From contig NZ_BLYC01000026.1 of assembly GCF_019721995.1 (NCBI RefSeq), positions 1-51,822 of the forward strand: 51,822 bases of DNA, written 5' to 3'. Position 1 is the first letter of the stretch; each line of letters begins with the position of its first letter. Under the pieces are notes generated by a model, which had not been told where the DNA came from, did not search any database, and worked only from the letters and a program-made list of their open reading frames with translations. A program made the position numbers and the translations under genes. Positions 17,481 to 26,554 of this stretch are shown piece after piece. Origin of the DNA: Bathymodiolus japonicus methanotrophic gill symbiont. GTDB lineage: Bacteria > Pseudomonadota > Gammaproteobacteria > Methylococcales > Methylomonadaceae.

Positions 17481-18296
17481 TTAAAAGCTGTGTTCTTGCG
17501 CGGGAAATATCTGCTCTTTTACCTCTGTCACATAAGCCTGAACTGCCCCGGCAATTGAATCTGCCTGCAACATATAGTTTTTTGTAAAGCGCGGCTTTCT
17601 ACCCTGGCTGATACCGAGCATATCGTAGACGACCAGCACCTGCCCATCGCAATGCACTCCGGCACCAATGCCAATCACCGGTATGGTCAGTTGCTCGCTA
17701 ATTTGTTGCGCCAGTGCAGCTGGAATACATTCCACTATTAACATTTGCGCGCCTGCCTGTTCAATTTTTATGGCATCAGCAAGAACCCTGGCAGCCGCTT
17801 TTTCTTCTTTGCCCTGTACGGCATATTTGCCTGATTGATTAATCAACTGGGGCAGTAGACCTAAATGCGCACACACGGGAATACCCTGTTGCACCATAAA
17901 TTCAATTATTGCAGTTTTTGCGCCTTCCAGCTTGACCATGTGCGCACCACCCTGCTGAATTAATTGGGCAGCATTTTCAGCCGCCTGCATAGCTATCGCA
18001 CAACTCATAAACGGTAAGTCTGCAATAATAAATGCCTGCTGGCACCCCCGACTGACAACCCGGGTATGATAGATCATATCCTGCATAGTTACCGGCAAAG
18101 TACTCGCCTGCCCTTGCACCACCATGCCTAAAGAATCTCCCACCAGTAGGACATCAACACCTGCCTGATCTAACAGGATAGCAAAGCTGGCATCATAAGC
18201 TGTTAAGCTGCTGATTTTCTGCCCTGCCAGTTTCATCTGCTGCAGGTCAACAATAGTTTTTTGTTTAACCCGGGAATTGTCTGCATATTGACTCAT
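17481..18296 (-). CDS. panB: 3-methyl-2-oxobutanoate hydroxymethyltransferase PanB
   Basis: A 271-residue enzyme making ketopantoate from alpha-ketoisovalerate and methylene-THF, the first step to pantoate. SLTAYDASFA, VLLVGDSLGMV, HMVKLEG, CAHLGLLPQ and IGIGAGVHCDGQVLV are family motifs. I chose ATG 18296, which overlaps the folK stop (ATGA); an upstream in-frame ATG at 18329 would add 11 residues lying inside folK. Confidence 0.96.
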   Translation of the reverse strand: MSQYADNSRVKQKTIVDLQQMKLAGQKISSLTAYDASFAILLDQAGVDVLLVGDSLGMVVQGQASTLPVTMQDMIYHTRVVSRGCQQAFIIADLPFMSCAIAMQAAENAAQLIQQGGAHMVKLEGAKTAIIEFMVQQGIPVCAHLGLLPQLINQSGKYAVQGKEEKAAARVLADAIKIEQAGAQMLIVECIPAALAQQISEQLTIPVIGIGAGVHCDGQVLVVYDMLGISQGRKPRFTKNYMLQADSIAGAVQAYVTEVKEQIFPAQEHSF

Positions 18297-18784
18297 GACG
18301 TCATTCTCACCAATCCATCTAAAGGACATGATTCAAGTAATTTAGTTATATCACCTACTCCAGGTATATTGAGCATAGGAGTAATTTCATGCAGTGGATA
18401 TAAAACAAAGGCACGTTTAGCTAGGCCATAATGCGGCACGATTAAGTCTGCCTGATCAATAATATGCTGTCCGTAGAGCAAGATATCCAGATCCAGTGCT
18501 CTTGCACTCCAGCGCTCATCTTTACGCACCCGTCCATGATCCATTTCTATTTGCTGCAAGCAGCGCAATAAATCAATCGCCGGCAAGTCTGTTGCTATTG
18601 CCATCACAGCATTCACATAATCCGGCTGATCTTGAGGCCCCATGGGAGGGCTGCAGTATAAACTTGAAAAACCCTGTTCTAATACGCTATCCAGTTTTGA
18701 AATCACCTGACGTGCGGTATGTATCTGCGCTGCCGGAGTTGCTAAATTACTACCCAGTCCTATATATACGATTTCCTTAGTCAT
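18293..18784 (-). CDS. folK: 2-amino-4-hydroxy-6-hydroxymethyldihydropteridine pyrophosphokinase
   Basis: A 163-residue HPPK of folate synthesis. Visible motifs: YIGLGSNLATPAAQI at the start, FSSLYCSPPMGPQDQPDYVNAV, and the signature RWSARALDLDILLYG, then VPHYGLAKRAFVLYPL. It overlaps pcnB by 8 bp upstream and panB by 4 bp downstream, giving a tight pcnB-folK-panB-panC operon, the order known in E. coli and relatives. Confidence 0.97.
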   Translation of the reverse strand: MTKEIVYIGLGSNLATPAAQIHTARQVISKLDSVLEQGFSSLYCSPPMGPQDQPDYVNAVMAIATDLPAIDLLRCLQQIEMDHGRVRKDERWSARALDLDILLYGQHIIDQADLIVPHYGLAKRAFVLYPLHEITPMLNIPGVGDITKLLESCPLDGLVRMTS

Positions 18785-20165
18785 TCTGCTGTTTCTTTAC
18801 TGCCGGCTTACGTCTACGTCTGCGCTTTCTAAGCGGAGCTCTGCTAATACTCGCCAGCATTTTCTTTCGCCCTGCTGCAGACGCAACCTGAAAATCTGTC
18901 CACCAGCTTGCTAGTTCGGGATCTGCTTCACCGTTTTCTGCGCGTAATAGCAGAAAATCATAAGCCGCCCTGAATTTAGGGTGGTCTAAAAGACGATAGG
19001 CACGCGTACCATTACGATGACAAAAACGGGATTGCAAGCCCCATACATCACGCATTGCCATACCAATATATTTGGGAAATGCGGTACTTTTTAGCTGTTG
19101 TGAAATAATCTGGCTGGCCGCTTGCTGATGCGCAACTGATTCGGGCATACCTTCGGCGATATTTTCCCTGGCCTGATTTTTAACCGCATCCCATAAAAAA
19201 GTAGAGATAAGAAAAAAGGGCGCAATACTCTTACCTTCAGCTATGCGCTTATCTGTATTTTCCAGAGCCCTGACAATAAAAAGCTTGGGAAATCCCTGCT
19301 CTTCACTGCTTAGGCTTTTTTCAGCAAGCGGATATAAATGTGCAAATAAATCATAATGGCGCAACATTTCAAATGTTTCTACGGCATAACCCGATAAAAA
19401 CAATTTAAGAGTCTCGTCTTGCAATCTGGCTGCCGGAATATTTGCGAGCAATCCCGCTAACTGATAAATAGGTTTACCACATTCCGGATTAATCGAAAAC
19501 CCCAGCTTTACTGCAAAACGCACCAGCCTTATCATGCGTACCGGATCTTCACGATACCGCGTTTCAGGGTCACCAATCAGGCGCATCATGCCAGCGCGAT
19601 GATCATCCATGCCACCTACATAATCAACAATAGAAAAATCTTTGATATTGTAATACAGCGCATTAACGGTAAAATCACGCCGGATCACATCCTCGTCTAT
19701 CGTGCCATAATGATTATCACGTAATAAACGGCCATCTTGGTCGGTTTTCTGCACATCCTGCACTTGCTCACTTACCCCTCGAAAGGTTGCCACTTCAATA
19801 ATTTCACAGCCAAAAAACACATGCGCCAGTCGAAACCGCCGCCCTATTAAGCGGCAATTACGAAACGCCTGTTTTACCTGTTCCGGACTCGCATTAGTTG
19901 CAACATCAAAATCTTTTGGCTCGCGTCCGAGTAATAAGTCTCGCACACACCCACCGACCAGGTAAGCATCATAGCCTTCATTTTTCAGGCGATACAGCAC
20001 CTTCAAGGCATTGCTGCTGATTTGATTGCGCGAGATATTATGTTCGGAACGTGTGTAGATTACCGGTTGCAGACCTGTTTCGGCCTTTGGCTTAGGCTTA
20101 GGCTCGACATCTTTTTGCTCAACACTTTGCGCTTTATTTATTATTTTTTTTATAAAACTTAAAAT
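18777..20165 (-). CDS. pcnB: Poly(A) polymerase I, probable AUU start
   Basis: A 462-residue enzyme that adds 3' poly(A) tails and promotes RNA decay. VGGCVRDLLLGREPKDFDVAT holds the nucleotidyltransferase aspartates, and the C-terminus is strongly basic (RAPLRKRRRRRK). The coding sense continues upstream of the first TTG (20006) through TRSEHNISRNQIS, the conserved PcnB N-terminal block, so that TTG is not the start. No ATG, GTG or TTG exists in the extension before the stop; an ATT at 20163-20165 lies 6 bases after AAGGAAG. E. coli pcnB is known to start at AUU, and this start gives 462 residues against 465 there. Confidence 0.93.
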   Translation of the reverse strand: MLSFIKKIINKAQSVEQKDVEPKPKPKAETGLQPVIYTRSEHNISRNQISSNALKVLYRLKNEGYDAYLVGGCVRDLLLGREPKDFDVATNASPEQVKQAFRNCRLIGRRFRLAHVFFGCEIIEVATFRGVSEQVQDVQKTDQDGRLLRDNHYGTIDEDVIRRDFTVNALYYNIKDFSIVDYVGGMDDHRAGMMRLIGDPETRYREDPVRMIRLVRFAVKLGFSINPECGKPIYQLAGLLANIPAARLQDETLKLFLSGYAVETFEMLRHYDLFAHLYPLAEKSLSSEEQGFPKLFIVRALENTDKRIAEGKSIAPFFLISTFLWDAVKNQARENIAEGMPESVAHQQAASQIISQQLKSTAFPKYIGMAMRDVWGLQSRFCHRNGTRAYRLLDHPKFRAAYDFLLLRAENGEADPELASWWTDFQVASAAGRKKMLASISRAPLRKRRRRRKPAVKKQQND

Positions 20166-20373
20166 TTTTCTCTTCCTTTATTATCTTACCCTAAGGTATT
20201 TTATAGACTATATTCCCGTCTATCATTTGATAACTACAGCCTGCGATCAAGGCGTTAACATAATTATAGTCTATGTTCCTCGTATCTTGGCGCAAAACAT
20301 AGCAACCCGTTGAATAAATCTTTTTTGCCAGCAACAAAATAACATATACTACAGCCATGGTACTTCACACGGT

Positions 20374-20633
20374 CGCTGTCAGCCCCGGACGGGCTGATAG
20401 TCTCCAGAAGGCGCAGGGAAATTTGCCAATCCGAAGTGCGCGATAGCGCGCGAGGTAGGCTGAAATTTTATCCCGAATAGCCGTAGAGCCATTTGTGGTA
20501 GCCATGACTGAGCTGCTTTGTGCTCAGTCTGTGGCGGACGCAGGGCGGCTGGAGCATCTCCTATTCGCTGCGTAGGTGAACGAATTACGGCGACAGGAGT
20601 CCCGGAATTTCGTGAGGTAGCATGGCGCGCCTG
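20374..20633 (-). repeat. Structured repeat C1, copy 3
   Basis: Same orientation and nearly same sequence as 1124-1383 (one or two differences seen). This copy is not inside a transposase: it lies in the intergenic stretch upstream of pcnB. The remaining bases, 20166-20373 and 20634-20908, hold no gene that I can see; a weak inverted repeat (GCTGAAA/TTTCAGC) spans about 20681-20720. Confidence 0.8.
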
Positions 20634-20908
20634 CACGACTGCGTATTTCTAGCACTGATTTTTTGCCGCGAATGGCTTTGCTGAAATAGCTAGCTAGTCT
20701 GTTTTGCGCTAGTTTCAGCGCCTAGCTAACAACAAAAAACTGCGCAACTTATAAGCACACCCATGACTACGCACCCGATATTTTTACAATAATGCTAAAT
20801 TATATAGTAGAATTATCAGCTGATATTAAAATAATCATAAAAATCAACTTTTATCACTTACTTCAAACTCCTAAGCTTTATGTAAGTGAGCTTAAAACTG
20901 GGGGAACC

Positions 20909-21088
20909 ATGCCTAAAAAAATTTTTGATGCTTTTCTAGATAATCCTTTTATAGCAGCGATAGTGATATCTGACCTTTTTATTCTGCTTTTCCATAAACC
21001 GCCTTTTATATTTTCTTTCGGCATGTTCGCTATTCTAATTGCCTACTGCTTACATCTAGGGCAAAGATTAGCCATTTTCAAAATTTAA
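20909..21088 (+). CDS. Small membrane protein, unknown
   Basis: A 59-residue protein starting MPKKIFDAFLDNPF with a purine-rich ribosome binding site (GGGGGAA) just upstream. Two hydrophobic segments (FIAAIVISDLFILLF and FSFGMFAILIAYCLHL) suggest a small inner-membrane protein. An upstream in-frame ATG at 20792 exists but lacks a ribosome binding site. The next gene begins directly at its stop, so they are probably coupled. I do not recognise the family. Confidence 0.6.
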   Translation: MPKKIFDAFLDNPFIAAIVISDLFILLFHKPPFIFSFGMFAILIAYCLHLGQRLAIFKI

Positions 21089-21559
21089 TTGGCTACGCAA
21101 CAACCTAAAGAACCTGGCTTAACTGCATCCCCTGCAAGGCCAGGTTTGTTTCGTTATATCGCTGCCATTTTTTATGACCTTATCCTGGTCATTGCAGTAC
21201 TCTTATTGACCACTGCACTGTTCCACTACCTTAATGATGGCAGTGTAAGCATTCAGTCCAGCCTACTTGCTTTTCGTCTTTATTTACTCAGTGTCAGCTT
21301 TTTATTTTATGGCTGGTTCTGGACGCATGGAGGGCAAACACTAGGCCTACGGGCATGGAAGTTACGCTTGGTGAACCATGAACAAAAAAACATCACCTGG
21401 AAACAGGCCTTAATACGCTATATTACCGCCTGTATTTCCTGGCTTTGCTTTGGTCTCGGCATACTCTGGCGCGTATGGCAAAAAGATGGTAAAACATGGC
21501 AGGATCTAAGTTCCAAATCTGATATTATTCATATCGAATCGCAGGGTAGAATAGCATAG
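21089..21559 (+). CDS. RDD family membrane protein
   Basis: A 156-residue protein with three or four hydrophobic segments. FRYIAAIFYDLILVIAVLLL carries the R and D of the RDD signature, and GGQTLGLRAWKLRLV is the second family block; LIRYITACISWL follows. RDD proteins are small integral membrane proteins of mostly unknown function, some linked to ion transport. The start is TTG, immediately after the preceding stop. Convergent with lptG after 168 bp, in which I see nothing. Confidence 0.85.
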   Translation: MATQQPKEPGLTASPARPGLFRYIAAIFYDLILVIAVLLLTTALFHYLNDGSVSIQSSLLAFRLYLLSVSFLFYGWFWTHGGQTLGLRAWKLRLVNHEQKNITWKQALIRYITACISWLCFGLGILWRVWQKDGKTWQDLSSKSDIIHIESQGRIA

Positions 21560-21727
21560 CATTTTCCACCAAAAAGTTGCAATATATTTGTTTTGTACAG
21601 TGACTTCCACAATGTTTTTTATATCTTTGCGCGTGTCATTGCCGGAAAACTCAAAAGCTATTCCAACCTACTTTAATAGAGTTTCGTAAGATGAGAAAAG
21701 AACTTTTACCCAAGTCACCGCAAGTCT

Positions 21728-22795
21728 CTAACGCAATCGGCTAATCGCATAAAAAGCGCCCATTAACACCAGGGAGCTCGGCAAGACAGCAACAAACAAG
21801 GGATTTAACCCATAAACAATCCCCATCTGACCCACCGCATTATCGATAATATTAAAACTCATACCGATTAGAATACCGACCATCATTCTCGGCCCTAATG
21901 AAATCCCACGTCCCACTCCGACAACAAATGGGGCAGAAACCAGTAACATGACCAGGGTAATAAAAGGATTAATTAATCGGGCCCAAAAGGCCAATTCATA
22001 TTTTGCTGCATCCTGCTTGTTTTCCTGCAGAAATTCGACGTACTTAGACAAGTCACTCAGTGACATATTCTCAGGATCAACCACCACCACATCGACTACT
22101 CCGGGGTCAATAACTGAAGTCCAGATAAAGTCCTTTACGCTCTCTCCTCTAACACCCTGCGGAGAAATTATAGATATATTCACATCACTAAGCAGCCAGC
22201 GCTGCTTATCCAGGTAACGCCCTCTTCTAGCATAAGTTAGCTTCTGCAGATGCCGTTGTTCATCAAGTTCATAAATAGTAATATTGGCTATATCACCTTC
22301 AGTATAAATAACCTTAGCATAAATAAATTGATTACCGTCGCGCAGCCATAAGCCCTGCTGCGTTCTGGCAACAGGCATCTGTGTTTTTGCAACACTGCGC
22401 AAGATTTTCGCCTTTTTCTCTGCATCAGGCCCGATAAACTCGCCTATCAAAAAGGAAAAAGTCACCAGTATCATGCCGGCAAACATGACTGAACGGATAA
22501 TGCCAAATACCGATACCCCTGAGACTCTCATCGCCATGAGCTCACGATGATTAGCCATCCCTCCTAAAACAAAAAGACTGCCTAACAAGGCTGCCGAGGG
22601 CATTAATTCGTATAAGTAATGCGGAATCATTAAGCCCAGATACATTAAAATATGCTTTAGGTCATAATCACCCACTCCGCGATAGTTTAATTCATCCTTG
22701 AGTGAAAACAGGTTGAATAGAGCATACAACATTAATAATGCAATCAGCGTGCCCTTTAGTACCTCTTTAATAATATAGCGATCTAATGAATTCAT
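21728..22795 (-). CDS. lptG: LPS export ABC transporter permease LptG
   Basis: A 355-residue inner-membrane subunit of the LptB2FG transporter that pulls LPS from the inner membrane to the LptCA bridge. Starts MNSLDRYIIKEVLKGTLIALL, with transmembrane helices in the N- and C-terminal thirds and a central periplasmic beta-jellyroll region; the helices near ELMAMRVSGVSVF correspond to the coupling region. Overlaps lptF by 4 bp (ATGA). Full length. Confidence 0.95.
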   Translation of the reverse strand: MNSLDRYIIKEVLKGTLIALLMLYALFNLFSLKDELNYRGVGDYDLKHILMYLGLMIPHYLYELMPSAALLGSLFVLGGMANHRELMAMRVSGVSVFGIIRSVMFAGMILVTFSFLIGEFIGPDAEKKAKILRSVAKTQMPVARTQQGLWLRDGNQFIYAKVIYTEGDIANITIYELDEQRHLQKLTYARRGRYLDKQRWLLSDVNISIISPQGVRGESVKDFIWTSVIDPGVVDVVVVDPENMSLSDLSKYVEFLQENKQDAAKYELAFWARLINPFITLVMLLVSAPFVVGVGRGISLGPRMMVGILIGMSFNIIDNAVGQMGIVYGLNPLFVAVLPSSLVLMGAFYAISRLR

Positions 22796-23898
22796 GCCCG
22801 CTTCCCTTTTAATTGCATTACTATCCAGGTCAGGCTATATAATCTGACCAATAGAATCACAATAATAAAAGCCGCAAGAAAGTAAGCACTCCAAAACCCC
22901 AGCCATGCCGAAATTTCACCTTTGACCATCCAGCTACTACTCACTTTTTCAAAATTAGCAAAACTAAAATAGATTAAAAAAGCAGCAAACAGGTTGCCAT
23001 ACACGCCGCTACGCGGGCTTACCTGCGCTAAGGGCACCGCCATAATTACCAGCACAATAATACTTAAGGGCACAGATAACCGATGATGCAGCTCACTCAA
23101 CTCTCCCAGATCCCGCGTATGCAGCAGATTTCTGGTAGCAATCCCATTTATCGGGTTAACCTGTATTCCACCACCTCCACTGTCCAGACGCATCCCATAC
23201 TCAATAAATTTTTCCAGCACGAAATCAACAGTTCCCGCATTTCCCTGCACCCGTTCTCCATTGATAAAGACAATATACAGATCCTTATTTATATTGCGCA
23301 CCTCAGCCATCTCTGCGGTCACGATGCCAACTTCATTAGCGCGTTTACTCTGCACAAAAACATCATGCATAACCTTATCTTCACTAATTTTCTCTACATA
23401 GAAAATCAGATCTCTCTTATTGTATTCACTGAATTTTCCAGCAGATATTGCCCGCACACCTATATTCTGTTGTTCTTCAAAAATAATTTGCTCGACTTTA
23501 CTAGCAGCCCAGGGTGATACATATAGGGACATCCAAGCCGCCACAAACACCACCGGAATAATAGTTTTAAACACCGCAAGATACAGCCGGCCTACCCCCG
23601 CCCCTGCAGAAGATAGTGCTGACATTTCCTGATCTCGATACATACGCCCCAATACCATCAGTACACTGACAAATACCGCAGGCACCATAAAGTTAGCACT
23701 TGCCAGCACAATTTTCAGCCCTAAAATGCTCGCGATCGCTTCAGTAGAAATCAGCCCATCTACAGCCATTTTAAGGATCTTGATAAAGTTTCTACTAACA
23801 ATAATGACCACTAAAACGATCAGCACTGAAAAGGTCGTTTTCAGTAAATCAACCATCATCATCCGATCCATGACCGAAAGAAACCTGATATTACGCAT
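22792..23898 (-). CDS. lptF: LPS export ABC transporter permease LptF
   Basis: A 368-residue partner of LptG. It has an N-terminal helix pair (LIVLVVIIVSRNFIKILKMAVDG), the SALSSAGAGVGRLYL coupling region, a central periplasmic domain and C-terminal helices (LAQVSPRSGVYGNLFAAFLIYF). Only 20 bp separate its start from MITE-A copy 2 (with nested MITE-B), so the promoter for this normally essential operon must lie inside or beyond the inserted repeats. Confidence 0.95.
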   Translation of the reverse strand: MRNIRFLSVMDRMMMVDLLKTTFSVLIVLVVIIVSRNFIKILKMAVDGLISTEAIASILGLKIVLASANFMVPAVFVSVLMVLGRMYRDQEMSALSSAGAGVGRLYLAVFKTIIPVVFVAAWMSLYVSPWAASKVEQIIFEEQQNIGVRAISAGKFSEYNKRDLIFYVEKISEDKVMHDVFVQSKRANEVGIVTAEMAEVRNINKDLYIVFINGERVQGNAGTVDFVLEKFIEYGMRLDSGGGGIQVNPINGIATRNLLHTRDLGELSELHHRLSVPLSIIVLVIMAVPLAQVSPRSGVYGNLFAAFLIYFSFANFEKVSSSWMVKGEISAWLGFWSAYFLAAFIIVILLVRLYSLTWIVMQLKGKRA

Positions 23899-23918
23899 TA
23901 TCCCTCACTTATACTAAA

Positions 23919-24306
23919 CTGAAGTTTCCCAATTATTGAGTAGCTGAAATACACAATGCTGGTGTATCGAGGTTTATTTTAGGTGGTTTTGCCATGTTGT
24001 AACTACTCAGCGTAATTTAAACTCATAACAGATTGATTTAAAATAATAATTAATGTATCTCTCTGAATTTTAGTCCGATTTTCACCCCTTTTTAAAGGTG
24101 AAAATGACTAAAGTCAGGTTAAATTAAAATATATCCATTTGATTTTAAAGTAAAAAAACACGCTGAGTAGTTACGCCATGTTTATAGCAAACCCCTACTT
24201 AATTCCCCTTAGGTAATAGCATTTGAAACGAATGAAAAGACTATTTCTTTCATATAGTTGTAGCATAGTTTCAATTTTACCATAAATAATTATTGGGAAA
24301 CTTCAG
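23919..24306 (+). mobile_element. MITE-A copy 2, split by MITE-B
   Basis: Ends CTGAAGTTTCCCAAT and ATTGGGAAACTTCAG; flanked by the 8-bp direct repeat ATACTAAA. MITE-B (23999-24174) is inserted inside it with duplication of GCCATGTT. Without MITE-B the length is about 204 bp. Confidence 0.9.
23999..24174 (+). mobile_element. MITE-B copy 1 (176 bp), nested in MITE-A
   Basis: Inverted ends GTAACTACTCAGCG/CGCTGAGTAGTTAC, 8-bp target duplication GCCATGTT read against intact MITE-A copies. No coding sequence. A GTAA terminus and 8-bp duplication are hallmarks of the IS66 family, and an IS66 remnant is at 14784. Second copy at 40102-40277. An internal inverted repeat (GGTGAAAAT region) lies at its centre. 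Confidence 0.85.
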
Positions 24307-24336
24307 ATACTAAATAGCCTCGCGCGAAATACTTAA

Positions 24337-24375
24337 ATAAAAAAGCCGTACCTTACTCTGACGCAAGATACGGCT
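24337..24375 (-). terminator. Rho-independent terminator of mtkB
   Basis: On the minus strand AGCCGTA/TACGGCT stem followed by TTTTTTATTT, 28 bases after the mtkB stop. Confidence 0.8.
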
Positions 24376-24402
24376 AATGGCTGCATGAAACAAAAATAAG
24401 GC

Positions 24403-25290
24403 TTACAATTTTGCCAGCACTTTAGCAATCGTAGCGCCCATAGACGATGGATTCGGAGCAATTGTGACACCTAAGTCCTGCAACATCTCCACCTTTTCAG
24501 CCGCGCCTTCGCCAGCCTCGGAAATAATCGCACCAGCATGTCCCATACGACGCCATTTTGGCGCCGATAAGCCGGCAATATAAGCGACCACAGGCTTACT
24601 CATGTGCTCTTTGGCAATCTTACCGGCATCAACTTCCTGCGAGCCACCAATCTCACCGATCATCAGCACCACTTTGGTATCGTCATCTTGTTCAAACTTT
24701 TCAAAGATGTCACGGTGCGAACTACCATTAATGGGATCGCCTCCGATACCTACCGAAGTTGAAATGCCGATACCCAACTCTTTCATTTGATCAGCCGCTT
24801 CATACCCCAATGTACCTGAGCGTCCTACAATACCTACCACCCCTTGCTGATAAATATGTCCAGGCATAATACCCAGCATCGCCTGCCCCGGGCTAATTGT
24901 TCCTGCACAGTTAGGCCCGGTCAGAATCATACGCTCACCTTTAGGAAATTTGCGCAAGTATTGCTTAACCTTCATCATATCCTGGGTCGGGATACCATCT
25001 GTAATCGCCACACAATATTTAATTCCTGCATCCGCTGCTTCCATAATGGAATCAGCAGCAAAGGCAGGCGGCACAAAGATAATACTCGCTTCGGCACCAA
25101 CCTGTTCCACAGACTTTCTAACAGTATTAAATACCGGCAGGCCTAAATGTGTTTGCCCCCCCTTGCCCGGTGTAATACCACCGACTACATTAGAGCCGTA
25201 ATTAATCATGTCCTGGGCGTGGAAGCTACCAATTTTTCCGGTAAAACCTTGCACAATAATACGCGTTTCCACATTAATCAAAATCGCCAT
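24403..25290 (-). CDS. mtkB: Malate-CoA ligase / succinyl-CoA synthetase alpha subunit
   Basis: A 295-residue CoA-binding subunit. VQGFTGKIGSFHAQDM is the N-terminal CoA fold, GPNCAGTISPGQAMLGIMPG follows, and the phosphorylated histidine lies in INGSSHRDIFEKF. The sequence alone does not separate malate thiokinase from succinyl-CoA synthetase; the neighbour mcl, which cleaves malyl-CoA, favours malate-CoA ligase of the serine cycle. It overlaps mtkA by one base (TAATG). Confidence 0.88.
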   Translation of the reverse strand: MAILINVETRIIVQGFTGKIGSFHAQDMINYGSNVVGGITPGKGGQTHLGLPVFNTVRKSVEQVGAEASIIFVPPAFAADSIMEAADAGIKYCVAITDGIPTQDMMKVKQYLRKFPKGERMILTGPNCAGTISPGQAMLGIMPGHIYQQGVVGIVGRSGTLGYEAADQMKELGIGISTSVGIGGDPINGSSHRDIFEKFEQDDDTKVVLMIGEIGGSQEVDAGKIAKEHMSKPVVAYIAGLSAPKWRRMGHAGAIISEAGEGAAEKVEMLQDLGVTIAPNPSSMGATIAKVLAKL

Positions 25291-26477
25291 TATGCTGCCT
25301 CTTCTTTTGCTACTTGCTCATTGCGTGCCTGCACTACTTTTTCAGCCGCTTCCGCCAAAGTTGTAGCAGTAATAATCGGTAAACCGCTATCAGCGATAAT
25401 TTTACGCCCTGCCTCTACATTCGTTCCTGACAAGCGCACAACGAGTGGAATCTGCATATCAATTTTCTTGACCGCACGCACCACGCCTTCTGCAATCCAG
25501 TCGCAGCGGTTAATACCGGCAAAAATATTCACCAGCATGGCTTTAACATTACCATCCGCCAACACTAGACGAAATGCTTTTTCAGTACGCTCAGATGATG
25601 CGCCACCGCCTACATCCAAGAAGTTCGCAGGTTCCCCACCAGCCAACTCAATCATATCCATAGTTGCCATTGCCAGGCCTGCACCATTAATCATGCAGCC
25701 GATATCACCATCCAGGCCTACATAGCTTAAACCACGATCAGCAGCAGCCATTTCGCGTGGATCTTCCTGCGTCTTATCGCGCAATTCAGATACTTTCTGG
25801 CGACGAAACAGCGCATTATCATCAAAGCCCATCTTGGCATCCAGGGCAATTAGCTCACCGCTCTTAGTAACAACCAGTGGGTTTATTTCCAACATATTGC
25901 CATCGAGTTCACACATGGCACAATAACAGCCACGAATAAACTTCACTGCATGACTGATTTGTGTAGCCTCCAGCCCTAGAGCAAACGCCATTTTACGCGC
26001 CTGGAAATCCAGCAAGCCCACGGCTGGGTCAATATGGATCTTTCTAATTGCATCGGGGTTATTCTCCGCTAGGTCTTCAATTTCCATGCCGCCTTCTGCA
26101 GAGCCTACCATGACTATACGCTCATGCGCACGATCCACCAGAAAACTAAAATACAGTTCTTTATCAATATCTGTTCCGGCTTCTATATATAAACGCGAAC
26201 ATACTTTCCCTGCGGGACCAGTCTGGTGCGTTACCATGCGTTTGCCCAACATGCTATCAGCGGCCGCCTCAACCTCTTCATGGCTAAAGCAAATTTTCAC
26301 ACCCCCCGCCTTCCCACGAGCACCGGAGTGGATCTGCGCCTTAACCGCCCAGACATTACCACCAATTTCACGGGCGCGCTGAACTGCATCCTCGGGGCTA
26401 TACGCCAGCCCACCTTCAGCAATTTTGACACCGTAACCAGCCAAGATTTCCTTCGCTTGATACTCATGAATATCCAT
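25290..26477 (-). CDS. mtkA: Malate-CoA ligase / succinyl-CoA synthetase beta subunit
   Basis: A 395-residue ATP-grasp subunit starting MDIHEYQAKEILAGYGV. WAVKAQIHSGARGKAGGVK is the nucleotide-binding segment, and LEINPLVV and FLDVGGGAS are family motifs. With mtkB it would activate malate to malyl-CoA, which Mcl splits into acetyl-CoA and glyoxylate. Ribosome binding site GAGGG. Position between mcl and mtkB supports the serine-cycle assignment. Confidence 0.88.
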   Translation of the reverse strand: MDIHEYQAKEILAGYGVKIAEGGLAYSPEDAVQRAREIGGNVWAVKAQIHSGARGKAGGVKICFSHEEVEAAADSMLGKRMVTHQTGPAGKVCSRLYIEAGTDIDKELYFSFLVDRAHERIVMVGSAEGGMEIEDLAENNPDAIRKIHIDPAVGLLDFQARKMAFALGLEATQISHAVKFIRGCYCAMCELDGNMLEINPLVVTKSGELIALDAKMGFDDNALFRRQKVSELRDKTQEDPREMAAADRGLSYVGLDGDIGCMINGAGLAMATMDMIELAGGEPANFLDVGGGASSERTEKAFRLVLADGNVKAMLVNIFAGINRCDWIAEGVVRAVKKIDMQIPLVVRLSGTNVEAGRKIIADSGLPIITATTLAEAAEKVVQARNEQVAKEEAA

Positions 26478-26512
26478 AGGACCCTCTATAAAAACGATCT
26501 AATTTATCCAAT

Positions 26513-26537
26513 AAAAAAGGCCGCAATAGCGACCTTT
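26513..26537 (-). terminator. Hairpin between mcl and mtkA
   Basis: On the minus strand GGTCGC/GCGGCC (one G-T pair) followed by TTTTTT, just after the mcl stop. It may be a partial terminator lowering mtkAB relative to mcl. Confidence 0.55.
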
Positions 26538-26554
26538 CATCAGCTCTCTATATG

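Noticed and set aside
18777-20006. A TTG start for pcnB at 20006
   Set aside because: It would remove the conserved block ending HNISRNQIS; the frame is open and family-like upstream to an ATT with a good ribosome binding site.
24403-26477. Plain TCA-cycle succinyl-CoA synthetase (sucCD)
   Set aside because: Cannot be excluded by sequence alone, but tight linkage to mcl favours malate-CoA ligase.
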